From positions 27,874,001 to 27,938,000 of the forward strand of contig NC_084930.1 in assembly GCF_958298935.1 (NCBI RefSeq): 64,000 nt of DNA. The letters are read 5' to 3'. The DNA comes from Phragmites australis (lineage: Eukaryota; Streptophyta; Magnoliopsida; Poales; Poaceae). The notes beneath the pieces are model-generated. The model searched no databases and was not told the origin of the DNA. It saw only the letters and a list, made by a program, of their open reading frames with translations. Every line of letters starts with the position of its first letter. Within the stretch, counting starts at the first letter, position 1. Below, in pieces: positions 34,701 through 46,556 of this stretch. A program made the translations under genes and the position numbers.

Positions 34701-35612
34701 CAAGAGAGAAAAATCCAATCAACAGATAAAAAAAAGACTCAAGGGTGGCCGATCAACACAATCGATGACGTAAGCCCTAGATACGGGTGACGTTGCCTCC
34801 AGCGGAGATCATGGAGATCGATCTTCCCGGGGGCGCGCGGAGTGGAGGGGATGGCGGCTAGGGTTTGTGGCATAGGATCAAAACCTAAACTCATGATAAC
34901 ATGAAAGAGTATGAGGATTGATCGAATATTGTCGATGTATTTCATTAAGTCTAGAGCACTGAATATATAAAGTACAAACGGCTTACATATTAAGCAACCC
35001 TAGAGATAAGATGAAACCTAATCCTATCCTACCATAACAATTAGATCTTGTGTATCATATACCGTATACTGTAACAGTTTCTTCAAATTGTGTACATGAT
35101 CTTTCAGTTAGCATTTGGCAAAGTTGAGTTCTTTCTGAATTTTCGCCTTATTGTTATTTGTAAACCGTGCCCAATGCATCGCTTATCTTCATGCTACTAT
35201 TACCTTTCTAGCATGGACACAACGACTCTACAAGGCAGCCAGACAAATCAAGGGGAAAGAAGAACAAAATCATAGTCACCTTATCCCTCAGCTCCATGCC
35301 GATCATGAGCGTGTCCGGGAACAGGGTCGAGAGGCCAACGAGCAACCCTCCGAACCCGCACCCCACGTCCGCGAAGCGGATCCGCGGCGGCGGCGGCGCC
35401 TCCTCGCCGCCACCTTTGTCGGCCGGGAAGTACCGCGGGTAGTGCTGCGACAGGCCGAACTCGTCCGGTGATACCGGGACCGGGAAGTGAGAGTCGCTGA
35501 GCGGGTTGCTGTGCGCCCGGGCGCGGTAGAAGCGCTTCCGGGGGAGCTTCCCCGCCGACGCCTGCTGCTGCTGCCTGCCGCCGCTGCCGCTCGCTCCGTT
35601 GCTCCTCGTCAT
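31797..35612 (-). CDS. TRM8: tRNA (guanine-N7-)-methyltransferase
   Basis: This enzyme uses S-adenosylmethionine to make 7-methylguanosine at position 46 of tRNA, usually with a WD40 partner. Two exons: 35280-35612 and 31797-32258, giving 264 residues with phase 0 at the junction and good splice sites. The S-adenosylmethionine loop is FADVGCGFGGLLVGLS; the catalytic and tRNA-binding block is FLFPDPHFKEKNHRRR, followed by the C-terminal TDVEELGEWM region. Length and motifs match the TrmB/Trm8 family. The N-terminus (MTRSNGASGSGGRQQQQ) is low-complexity. The 3.0-kb intron contains a complete LTR element (32572-35076), which leaves both splice sites and the coding sequence untouched. The gene appears functional. 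Confidence 0.94.
32572..35076 (-). mobile_element. Small non-autonomous LTR retrotransposon in the TRM8 intron
   Basis: Two direct repeats, 32572-32748 and 34902-35076, both begin TGAAAGAGTAT and end TAACA. GTTTC flanks the element at 32567-32571 and 35077-35081. Read on the minus strand, the repeat at 34902-35076 is followed by TGTTATCATGAG, close to the initiator-Met primer site of Copia elements, so the element points left. The 2.15-kb interior is GC-rich and shows no gag or pol motif. It contains about three copies of a roughly 29-bp phrase around CGCATGGTCGGGGTC (33940-34020). It must have moved with enzymes from another element. Total length is 2505 bp. Confidence 0.88.
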
Positions 35613-36330
35613 CGGGCGAACGAGTAGGGGACGAGCCGGGTGAGAGCGGAGGGGTGGGGAGGAGTCCCCGACGGCACCGCGAGCCCGGCTGGCGTGCGGC
35701 GGGAGGGTTTGGGGTGGGGCGGAGGGGGCGGGACCGGCGGTCTGGGACTGTGAGTCGAGGCGAGGCGTTGGGTCGCAGCCTGTGGTAGTGGGAAGTGGGT
35801 TGGGCCACGAGCGGTGGGTGCTGGGCTTCTTTGCCCACAGGTTTGGTGATGCGGAGGCTGCCCATGCACGCGCCAACACCTTCCATGCGGTGGCACGGCG
35901 GCACCTCACGCCACGCCGACGATGCTAAGCCTGGCACGTCGGGCTTGTTGGCTCGGCACGGCCGTGGCACCGTGGTGGTGGTGGTCGTCGACTCATGCTC
36001 GCAGCTCGCCTACGCGGTGTGCATGCAACCAACCCAGTATGTGTCTTACATGTTGTATGTACATTTTTCTCTCTTAATTAATCTAAGCCGTTTTACGGGT
36101 TTTACAGATCTTTAACAAAGACACAGTCCTACACGGAACTGGATTCTCTGTCTCTCCAAAGTGGGAGAAATATTGAGATGGGTAAAGTCAGAGATTTTTT
36201 TTTTTTCGGTGTGGAGTCCTTGTTTCTGCGACAAATTTATAGTGAAGGTACAACGAGGATTTGAGTTCTTTTAAACCTATGATAATGATTCAGCTGCAGA
36301 TTATAGTATTATGCTACACCACATGATGTA
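35613..36330. other. Upstream region of TRM8
   Basis: The first 300 bases are GC-rich and probably contain the 5' untranslated region and promoter of TRM8. The remainder is AT-rich and holds no recognised gene. ATGTA at 36326-36330 is the left target duplication of the next element. Confidence 0.45.
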
Positions 36331-37241
36331 TGTTGGGATAGCGAACAATAGATTCGTAACAGTTGGTGTATAACTGTTCTCTTAACATTACATCAGTTAG
36401 GTAGGGTATTTATAGTCATATCTCAATCACCTTAATCGTCATTACACTTATATCCCTTATCTACAGGAATATTTCACTTGGCTCTATAAATAATCCCGGA
36501 ATATTCTTGGGTATTGCAGTCAATGTACATTTGCAAAGCCCTAACCTAACTGAGCTCGACACGTGTCCCAATGGACTCGCGACGGGTCGCTCTTTGGGGC
36601 TACTAACGAACTCCTTTTGGTCGTCTTCCCGCCAGACTCTCGTTAATCCATAGGCTCCTCTTGGGGTAGGCATTCGTTCTCTTGCAAAAATTCTTCTCAT
36701 TGTATCTCTTCATCCTCTGAGTTTCGTTGTATCCCTTCATCCTCGAAACTTCATCGTATCCCTTCATCCTCTGGGCTTTGTTGTATCCCTTCATCCTCCG
36801 AGCTTCGGTCTCCGCTCTTCGCCTAGGTTTCGGCTTTCGCCTTGCATATTGGCTTCGCCTTCCGGGCTTTGCTATCGTTTCCGCCCTTGGGTGTTCCTTT
36901 CTTCATACAATCCCTTTAGGATCATCGCTTGCATCCCCGGCCTCCGACCCTCTATCGTATGCCATTCGGCCATATTCTTGTAGAGCATGGTGAAAATTGC
37001 TCTATCGCGACATTATAACATTGCTAATTTGCCTTTGGGGTTAGCTGATGTGGTCGAAGTCAACAAATAGGGGCCAAAATGGTACCACTTTCCCAACAGT
37101 GGCCCCTTCACAATTTTGGTTTGATTTCGAGGGGCTGATGCCGAGAACCTTTAGATAGTGGGGTGGTACCTCTTCTCTCACCCCCCCCCCCCATTGGCCA
37201 ACTGAAGTCAATACCAAAATTAACAAAGTTAACACATGTTT

Positions 37242-37243
<2 letters not shown>

Positions 37244-37308
<65 letters not shown>
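37244..37308. repeat. AT dinucleotide microsatellite in the Gypsy element
   Basis: An uninterrupted alternating AT run of about 65 bases lies between the 3' LTR and the plus-strand antisense gene. This is the same relative position as the AT run in the truncated element at 19043-19115. Confidence 0.95.
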
Positions 37309-37311
<3 letters not shown>

Positions 37312-38892
37312 CAAGACGTACATTTTTGTTTATCGCATGATGAAACCAAAACATACCCTTCGTAACACCTATACGAAATAATTAGTTATTGCCCTGGGGC
37401 GAGGTGCACTACTTGAAGCTCGGCACAAACCAAGTGCCCAACGCCCATTGAGAAATTGCGGGAACACACTTGATGATGGTCAAAGCCCACGTTACGATGT
37501 CCCATCGCCACATGTAGTACTCCGCTCCACCATGGCGGTCTTGCCAGCAGAGGAAGTGGATGCAGTCCTTGCAAAAATCCATGAAGTCGTTGTCTTCAGG
37601 GAGCATATACCATGTGTCATCCCAACTCTACAAGATAATCTTGTCGTGCAGCTCTAAGGCCTGGTGCCAGCCCACGCATGTTGAGATGTTGTTGAGCATG
37701 TAGCGACCAGCAAAGCTGGACAGTGCTCGCAGAGGCAAGACCCATCGAGTGTTCTCGAGGGCCCGATGGTTCGAAGGTCTTGGTGTCGTCTGCAGAGGCG
37801 AGACCCATAACTTGTCATAGCAGAGAAAAAACATCTAGCCCTCCAGGCTAGATGACACACGTGTCTCCTCCTTTGGGCCATATCTTCACCAAGAAGTCTT
37901 TTGGCGGTTCAGAGGTCTAGCGGCCTTTACTGCCGTTGCGCCAACATGATGCCTTCACGACGCTCTCTCCATACTTGAGGTAGCGGTCACAATACGTGTA
38001 GATGATAGCAAAGGTGTTTTCTTTGGCCTCCGTCTATGGCCGCATGAAGAAACGACTCGGGAGGTTGCTACGAACCCACTCTGAAAGTCTTGGTAGTGTG
38101 ATAGTCCTCCTCGTCAGTGGATTACAACTATGTCCAAGAAGCCATCACGCCAGTTGAACCCTATGAGGTGGCTCATCCTGAAGGTTGCCAACCTCGTTCA
38201 CCTCCCTACGAACACTGGGACACGCATGCTGAAGAGGTTCTCATTGGCTAACGAGTAGAAGAAGACTTCTCCCGACTCATGGACCTCATCGCTCTTGAGG
38301 ATCCATGGGTGAATTGCGAGTGGTCTTCACGGCGGATGTTATCGTGCCATTATGGGTAGACTGCTCTGGAGGACGTGAAGTCCCTTGGTTTGGCGAATCG
38401 AGTGGTGATGCTTCGAAGAACATGCCATGGAATCCCGTCCCAGTCCATGGTTGCCTTCGATGAAACTTTACTGCCACCGAGGTAGGTGCCATTAACCTGG
38501 GAGTATGAGTGAGCCTACGCCCTTGTGAGGTTATGGGAGAATTATGGTGGTTGATTTCGTATTTATAAGCGGTGAGTTAATCCAATTTTTGGGAGGTAAT
38601 AGTCACAAGAGACATAGAGTTAATAGTGACCCTTGCAATTTTTGATGGAATGTCAGGAGTGGCAATAACTCCGCCATGCTTAATTATGATTCCGTACAAT
38701 GATGGGGGAGGTTTCTAGATGCTATGTGGCATGCCGCTCTTTAAACTAGGTACTGCGCCCACATCTCGCAACTTTCCCACCCACATGCGCCCCAGATGAT
38801 CAGGGAATGGTTCACTGGGGCACGTGTCACTTGACAATTCTCCCTACGTGCGTTAGCATGCCCCGGTTTTTTCACTCGTGCTATCTAGGAGC

Positions 38893-38893
<1 letters not shown>

Positions 38894-38943
<50 letters not shown>
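38894..38943. repeat. GT dinucleotide microsatellite
   Basis: About 25 GT units lie just upstream of the antisense gene start, followed after a few bases by a C homopolymer (38950-38962). These low-complexity tracts are prone to assembly error. Confidence 0.9.
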
Positions 38944-38946
<3 letters not shown>

Positions 38947-38986
38947 AGTTACCCCCCCCCCCACGGTAACTCAACACTCACTATTC

Positions 38987-41900
38987 TTGATTTTCTTTTC
39001 ATTCACACATCTTGCCTTTGCTGAGTTTTTGGCTACTCTCCACCATCCGTCATTTCTACTTTTTTCCTCTATGTCCTTCGGTGCGATGACGAAGTCCGCA
39101 ATCCAGTGCACGAGTGACAAACGTCCTTCGATGCCACACTACATGGCTAGCCACTTCACCAAATATCATCTTGAGATGATGGTGGAGAAAGGCTGGCTTC
39201 GCAAAGCCAACGACGCCCGGGTGCCTTCTCTGGAGGAGTCAAGATCGCATCCTCTCAAAGGCGAAGTTGTGGTCTTTGTTGAATTCTTCACGAGTGGCCT
39301 TCGCTACCCATGGATAGCCATGTTGGCCAGTGTCTTGGATCGGTACGAGTTGGAGATTCAACAACTAATGAAGAATTCCATCATTCACCTATCCACCTTC
39401 GTGTGGGCCTAGCAGTCCCAAGGTTAGATGCCCTGTTTCATAGCCTTCGCCTATCTCCACTACGTGCGAGCGGTTGCAGGTGAACGGAGAGGAGTACATC
39501 ACCTCGTATGGTAGCGTGTCCTTCGTTCCCAATGGGGTGGGGGAGGTGCCTGCGAAGGTGTATCAGAACCAGTGGAGTAGTGACTAGATCAAATTCTGGG
39601 TTTACCATCGCGTTCCTAAAGGATGTAACGTGTCTTCCAATGCTACGGAGATCGCCTTCCGAAGGAGACCGAAGGTGGAGATGACATCTGCCATCAAGGC
39701 GAAGGTCAATGCCACTGCGACAATTTTGAAGCGTCTATGTGTCCACAACCTCGTTGAGGAATACTGCGTTGTCGGCATTGGGCTGCTCTCTTTTGGTTGG
39801 AAGTTTAATGAGCCACCCATTGAGTCCTCGAATGAGCTTCAAGTTTATAAGACTCATTGCAAAGGGGAACCATGTAAGTATGGACATCCCCTTCGATACA
39901 ATCTTCGACAACCAATTTGGACTATTTATTTTCTTTGTTTTTAGAGAGCATCGAGGAGATTAAAGCGGCCGTGGAGGGCCTACTCAGGCCATACACACGG
40001 CTTGAGAATGATGAATTAATTGCATCATGGATGCACGTGGCCTTTGCTACGGGCCATGCCAAGTGACTCTGGAAGGCACACGGCAGTGGAAGATAACAAA
40101 GGTCACCACCGATGATGCCTACGTGTCTATTGCTACTCCAAAGGTACCTCACCGCAGCTTCAGGACTTTGAACATTCTAGCTTCTAAGAAATAGCAGGCT
40201 GCCAAGACTGCCGAAGCCAGCCCAGCCAACCAACGATGGAGAATCGACGACCTCCTCCTCCATCCTGGGGGTTACAGTGAATTCCCTGGTCGCTACAGTG
40301 CCTATCACCGATGCCTCTCCCGTGGGAAACGATGATCCTGAGACACAGGACACCCTCTGCCTATTCGATTCGGGATTGAACGATGAGGCTACTGCGGTTG
40401 AGGTGTCACCTCCTTCTGCAGCCTCCAAAGACTCTCCCGTGGATTCCCCTGAAGTGCATTTGGATGAATCGAGTGGAGAGAAGACCTCGGGTAATTTTCT
40501 TTTATCCTCATCTCATTTTTGTGCATGTGATCTTATGCTTTGTCTTGTAGCAGAGATCATGTCTCTACATGATACTCCTTCAATTTGACCTAGACCTAAG
40601 AAAGGCAAGGGGCTGATGGGGACGCTCAATATCCCCCAACCAAGTGGCAATACTTCAGCCTCCAAAGGGTTTGACTGCTCTGATCTTTTCAAAAGGCTAG
40701 TAACTCTGAAGTCCCTTCTCATGCTCGGGGACTTGATCCCACGTACGAAAGCCAAAGACATGGTTACGAGTTACACCTCTACGGCCCTGATGGACCAACT
40801 TGTCATTGAGCACATGAGGGTAATGCTTTTAGTTTTGTTTTAACATCATTTTTTAGCATTGCATAACGTATTTAACTTGTAACAGGACATGCATGCTTCT
40901 GGCGCGAGGAGCCCGGACAGTTGCCATTGATACTGGATCTCGGTTAGAGGAGGCCTTGTCCAAATGCCAGTGTCCTGAGGGTGAGGTCGAGGACCTTCAA
41001 GCCATCCTCAAGGAAGAGCGTGGACGGTGGCTCACCTCGAAGGCCACTCTCAAGGAAGAGAAGAAACAACAGCTCACCACGAAGATCGCCCTCAAGCAAG
41101 AGCAGAGAAAAGTGGCTTGGCTCTGATGCTGCCCTCAAGGGTGAGAAGGTAGCTCGAGAGGAGGAGCTAACTGCTCTCACAGAGGATACCCACTCTATTT
41201 CCGTGACAATGTCCATGCCCCTTCATGAGCTAGGCTTGAGTGATGCTCCCCCCCTTCGACTGAAGCTGACCTCCGGGGTGCCCTTGGCTGGATCCATCAC
41301 GATGTGGTTTTCCTCAAGTCCAGCATACAAACTTTAGCTATTTCTGTGCCAGAGCCTCCATCAATGTTAGGCTGTTGGGTGCTCTCACTTCGAAGCCCTT
41401 GGTGCGCCGAGCTATGAGTTCCCAGCAGAAGCTGACACGAAGGCTGCGGATCATGGGGTGAGGGCGGGCGGCCAAACTTTCTTCTAGAAGTATTGGTACT
41501 CCCACGACTGAGCCAAAGTCTTTGCTGGCGCCTGGAATGTTTGGGCCAGTACTTTGGCTTCGAGAGTGAGTGTCCCTGACAGGTCGTGCGGCAGAGGGAG
41601 GTCAGAGCAGAGGAGGTGACATTGGTGAAGCCCAAGTGTGAATCTTCGCTTCTGGCTCCACCAATTATTCAATTAGGTCGTAGCATAAGTTGTAGGCTGA
41701 AGCTTTTGTTTCGATTTTATAAATACTTTAACCCTCATTGAGTTTTTGTTAGGTAGGATTTTATTGAGGAAACAAGCTTCATTGAGCATATTTCTTACTG
41801 CGTATATTACTCCCCCGCTCTTTCAGCATTTCAAATGCACAGCAGGACATGGCCCATGGCCCCCCTTTAGGCAGGAGAAAACCCTGTCTTTGGGCCCCAG

Positions 41901-42321
41901 CCTGAAGAGGTCCCCGTTGGATGTATTGCCTTTGGCCATGGAGTATAAAGGAATTTTCATGCTTAGTGTGACTTGGAAAAGATTTATGCTTCGGCATCCC
42001 GACTGGGACTTCAAAGATTATTACTGTGAATGGAGTGCTATTAAGGATCCCCATAATATCGAGGCTCAAGAGTTCTGGAAGAATTTAGATGATTTTGTGC
42101 TAGAACGCCAAAGGAAGCATAGGGGCGCCCAACTTTTCTCAAAGGTAGAGCTCCTGATCCCTAAGGATGACCCTATCGAAGAGCCTTGGTCGATCGCACT
42201 TGGTGCGTTTATCGAGATTTCATCTTTTGAGTCCCTACGCTCCGAAGATTGGTCCAACGAGGAAGCAAATCCTGAAGCCTCTTTTGATGATAGGCGTGGC
42301 TTCGCATTTCAATTGGTGTAA
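38987..42321 (+). pseudogene. Antisense gene of the Tat-type Gypsy element
   Basis: Pieces on the plus strand are: 38987-39412, with VVVFVEFFTSGLRYPWIAML and an N-terminal block like the plant 'putative gypsy-type transposon' family (PF04195); 39630-39960; 40277-40588, an acidic, Ser/Pro-rich part; 40893-41337, a coiled coil with repeated LKEE/LKQEQ heptads; and 41746-42321, a C-terminal piece with FMLRHPDWDFKDYYCEWSA. Stops and probable introns separate them. The gene runs opposite to the retrotransposon. Its function is unknown; its architecture matches the antisense gene at 15405-18860. Confidence 0.65.
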
Positions 42322-42599
42322 AACCGTAGATACAGGGAGATACTTTCGAGTGATCCTTTGGGATCTTCGGACAAACCTTTGACTCCCTTGTAATATGTAT
42401 TATGTAACATTATTTGTTTCAAAGATGTATTGGTAGTTTTCTTCACAATTGGCCTCGCTTGATTATTCTGTTTGAAGAGAGACATCTAGTTGTGAAGACC
42501 CTTTTTGCTGTGGTTAGTTATGTGCTAATCGTTGGCGTGGCACTAGCCTTCGTGGCCTTTAGTTTCACTTAGTTTAGCTTTTTATTCGGAGTAGTTTCT

Positions 42600-43545
42600 C
42601 GAATCCTAGCTGCCTAGGAATCTTGAGGTGTTCGCCTTTCAAGGCCCCTAGGCTCGCCCGATTTTCTATTTTATGAGTCCTTAGATGTCAGGGCACAGGA
42701 GTCCTTGGACCACATCCCTTCGTTATTGCGGGTGAGTCCTTAGGCGTCCACCCTTCGTGGCCCCTAGGCTCGACCAATTTTTTTGAAGCGGCGAGTCTAT
42801 TGATATCAGTCACAAGGGAGTACTTAGTCTACTACCCTTCGCTTGCTACCGATGAGTCCTTAGACATCAGCCCTTCGAGGCCCTTAGGCTTGTCTGATTT
42901 TTTGAAGTGGTGAGTCCATGCATGGGCTATGACCCTCATTATTGTGGGTGAGTCCTTAGACGCCAGCCCTCCAGGGCCCTTAGGCTCGTCTGATTTTTTT
43001 AGGCTTGTCTGATTTTTTGAAGTGGTGAGTCCATGCATGGGCTATGACCCTCATTATTGTGGGTGAGTCCTTAGACGCCAGCCCTCCAGGGCCCTTAGGC
43101 TCGTCTGATTTTTCAAACGGGCGAGTCCATACTTTGGGGTACGACCATTCATTATTGTGGGAGAGTCCTTAGACGTCAGCCCTCCTGAGCCCTTAGGCTC
43201 ATCCGAGTTTTCAAAGTAGTGAGTCCATACTTTGGGATATGACCCTTTGTTATTGCGGGTGAGTCCTTAGATGTTAGCCCACCGAGGACCTTAGGCTCAT
43301 CCGGTTTTTTGAAGTGGCGAGTCATTAAACATTAGCCACAGGGGAGTCCTTAGACTATGACCCTTAGTTATTACGAGCGAGTCTTGGGACATCAACCCCA
43401 AGGGGAACCCATACACTACCACCCTCTTTTGTTACGGGCGAGTCCTTAGACGTTAGCCCTCATGGGCCTTTAGGCTTGTCCCTTTTTTTGAGGTGGCGAG
43501 TCCTTAGACATCAGCCACAAGGGATTCCTTGGACTATGACCCTTC
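42600..43545. repeat. Tandem array of about nine ~100-bp units
   Basis: GAGTCCTTAGAC/GCCAGCCC-type phrases followed by CCCTTAGGCTCGTC and TTTTTGAAGTGGCGAGTCC recur from about 42640 to 43540. Two adjacent units (about 42894-43110) are nearly identical, a recent duplication. The array lies between the integrase end and the antisense gene, like the array at 14235-14990, but the unit sequence is different. Confidence 0.8.
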
Positions 43546-43985
43546 GTGCGTGAAGCAAAGCCGAGTATTCTTTTCGGGGAATATATTTTCATTCACTTAC
43601 GGATTACACAAGGAGGCTGCTTCATTGAAAACCTTGTGCCCCAGAATGGGGCTTCCCCTACAAGGAAAATAGTACAGATCCGAAGGTATTTGCTTTTACA
43701 TTTTGCAAAAAATAAAGACATCCTAGCTAAACCTATCTACCAACGCAAATCGAAGAGTGTCCCTTAGACCCAGTATCTCCAGAGCGAATATGCATTCCAT
43801 GTGTGAGACAATGCTTCGCCCTCGAGATTGGCTAAGCGATACGAGCCTGGTCTTCGGGACTCTGTCACAATGAAAGGGCCATCCCACTTGGACTGGAGCT
43901 TCCCAGCTGCTTCATAATTTAGCTTTCGTTGGAGCATGAGGTCTCCAGGTTGGTATGTAGTGCCCCCGACCTTCTTATCTACCCA

Positions 43986-44924
43986 TCATATCATCTCTTC
44001 TTGGTACTTTGCAAGGTTTGCAGCTGCTACCAAGCGAGTTTCTTTAGTGAGGTCATCCAACAATGCTTCATCCCTGGACTCGGTCGATAAGACTCTCAAA
44101 GACGTAGCCTCTTCTAGGGTCATAGCCTCATCTCCAAATAACAGACGGAAGGTCGTGAAACTCGTAGGCCGAGTGACTGTTGTGCGGAGGGACCACAGAA
44201 CCTTCGGTAACTCCTCCACCAATTTGCCCTTTGGTATCCCTACTAGCCACTTGGCCATCACAGTAGAGATGCCTCTGTTGGCCCTTTCGAGTGCTCCATT
44301 GGATTGTGGATGGCTAACTGATGTGAAACACAACTTCACCCCTAAGCATTCGCAGAAGTTTCTAAATAGTGTGAAGTCAAATTGCGTCTCGTTGTCGAGG
44401 GTCGCCTCTCGAGGAACTCCAAAATGTCATATTATGGACTGCTAGAAGAAACATTGAAGAGCATATTGCCGAACGTGTGATTGCCTTCCTATCCACTGTC
44501 ATCCCAGGTATGACTGAACTAACACCTCCGTGTATGAAGCCACCAGGGGCTAGTAGAAACCTTGCTAAAACACCTTTGCAACAAGGGCCCTTGGGCCCGT
44601 GCGAGATCCACACAGCCCAAGATGCATCTCTCTGAGCAACTCTATGCCCTCAGCCTTTGACACACACCAGAGTAGAGGTGCGCTGACTCCCCCCTTATAT
44701 AGCCTTCTATCAATGATCTAATAGCTCCGCACCTGGCGTGATATTATCTTCACTGCTGCTTCATCTTCAGGCACCATTCGTTCTTGAAGATATGCCAATA
44801 AAGGTGTCCGCCAATCTTTCTCTGCTATTATGATGATGCTTGCCGAAGCTTCGTCAGTTCCTACTATTGGGGCTTCAAGGATCTCAAAGAACACTTTGGA
44901 GAGTAAAGAGGTACCCTGAGCCAA
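43986..44924 (-). pseudogene. Gypsy integrase remnant
   Basis: The segment 43986-44339 carries SVSHPQSNGALERANRGI and ELPKVLWSLRTTVTRPT, the second half of a Gypsy integrase core where the catalytic glutamate region and the downstream helix lie. Further right the frame is broken (44377-44613), and 44718-44924 continues with a linker-like region. Integrase follows RNase H in the direction of translation, as in all Gypsy elements. Confidence 0.8.
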
Positions 44925-45083
44925 AGCCTTCTACAAGGCATCTACTTCTTGGTTTTCCCCCCTCAGTAAGGATTTTAATGCAAAACTAGAGAAGTGCTTC
45001 TACATCCTGGTTACCAATTCAAAGGATTTGGATATCTCTGGGTTCCTTGCTTGATATGACTTATCCACTTGGCTCGCCACGAG

Positions 45084-46337
45084 CTACGAATCCGTCTTTA
45101 GTACTGCGTATTTTGTCCCTAGGGCTTTCGCATTCCGAGGGCCCAACAATACTGCTTCGTATTCTACTATGTATTTTTGGTGTTGAACCGAAGCTTGGCT
45201 ACATAGAACAACTTCGACCCCCACGGGTGATGTAATCACGACCATTGCACCTGCACCAAAAAGTCTCCATGCTCCATCAATGTTTATGTTCCATGTCTGG
45301 TCAAGCTGCGGTTCCTTCAATTCTGTTGCCCGGGCGTCAAGTCGGCGATGAAGTCTATTAAGGCTTGTATTTTATGGCCGTGCATGCCGCGAAGGTAACA
45401 CATAGCAGGGAGAGCTTAGCTGCGCACTTGCTAATGTGCCCAGTGGCTTTGTGGTTCGCAAAGATGTCCTTCAGAGGGTACAAAGTCAGGATCTTGATTA
45501 GGTGAGCTGTGAAGTAGTGCTTCAGCTTCCTTTGCGCATAGGACATCTTCTTGAGCTCGAAGTATCTTTCCTTTGTGCCATTCAGCGCCTCCGAGATGAA
45601 CTAGACTGGCACCTTCCAAAGATTCTCCTCGACTTTATTCTCCTGAACCAAGACGGTGCTGACCGCTGAGTGTGATTCAAGTGATGCTCTATTAGTTCCC
45701 TCGGAACTCTTGGCAAGTCCTGAGGTGACCAGGCAAAGATATCTTCATTAGCTCGGAGGGTAGACAATAGCTTCATCTCTTGTTCAAGTAGCAGTTTGGT
45801 GCCCATGTGCACACACTTGTCTTCGTTCTCAGGGTGCAACGGGACCCATTTGATGTTACCCTCTGACTTGACTTTTGGTGATGGGCTTTCTTGCACCTTC
45901 ATATCTACTTCGGACAACAAGTGTACCTTTCGCTGACCCAGAGCATGACCATGCTCTATTCTTTGGGTAGTGACTTGATCCCCCTGGATGGAGATGTCAC
46001 CCTCTGGGCCATGCATCTTCATACAAAGGTAGCCATGGTGGATGACTGCGCCGAATTTAGACAATGTCCCTCTCCCGAAGATGGCATTGCACTAGTAAGG
46101 AACATGCACCACATCAAAGAAGATGTTTTCTGTCCGCACTCCTCCCATGCCGGAGGACACCGGGAGCGAAATCCACCTGAGAGCTTCAATAGGCCTTCCT
46201 CTAAAGCCTTGTAGTGGGGTCCATATGGGTTGCCAACAGCTCCTGGGAATTCCCATTTGATTGAAGGCTTTTGCAAACAAAAGATCCGTCGAACTCCCCC
46301 CATCGATCAGTACCCAGTGCTCCTCAGACCCAGACAC
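45084..46337 (-). pseudogene. Gypsy protease / RNase H region with reverse transcriptase core missing
   Basis: In the direction of translation: 46092-46337 resembles a retroviral-type aspartic protease domain (VLIDGGSSTDLLF, FQMGIP-like); 45640-46064 is the spacer with IFAWSPQDLPRVPRELIEHHLN that normally precedes reverse transcriptase; then 45358-45640 is already the RNase H connection (ISEALNGTKERYFELKKMSY) and 45084-45320 is RNase H (WNINIDGAWRLFGAGAM). The palm motifs of reverse transcriptase, including the YxDD box, are absent between about 45620 and 45650. Confidence 0.75.
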
Positions 46338-46556
46338 ATTTACGGAACCATGTTTATAGAAATGACGAACGCATCATTGTGCAAGTAATCGAGGACTCGC
46401 ATGTCTTCTTAAGAAAAGTGATTGACTGGTGAGATCATCGAGACTTGATTATTGGGGAACTGGTTCTCACATGATTAACCCTTCATACATACTCCCTTCA
46501 TTGCCTCTTGGACTCGAAATCATAGCTGGATCCCCTAGAGATAGCCAATATCATGC

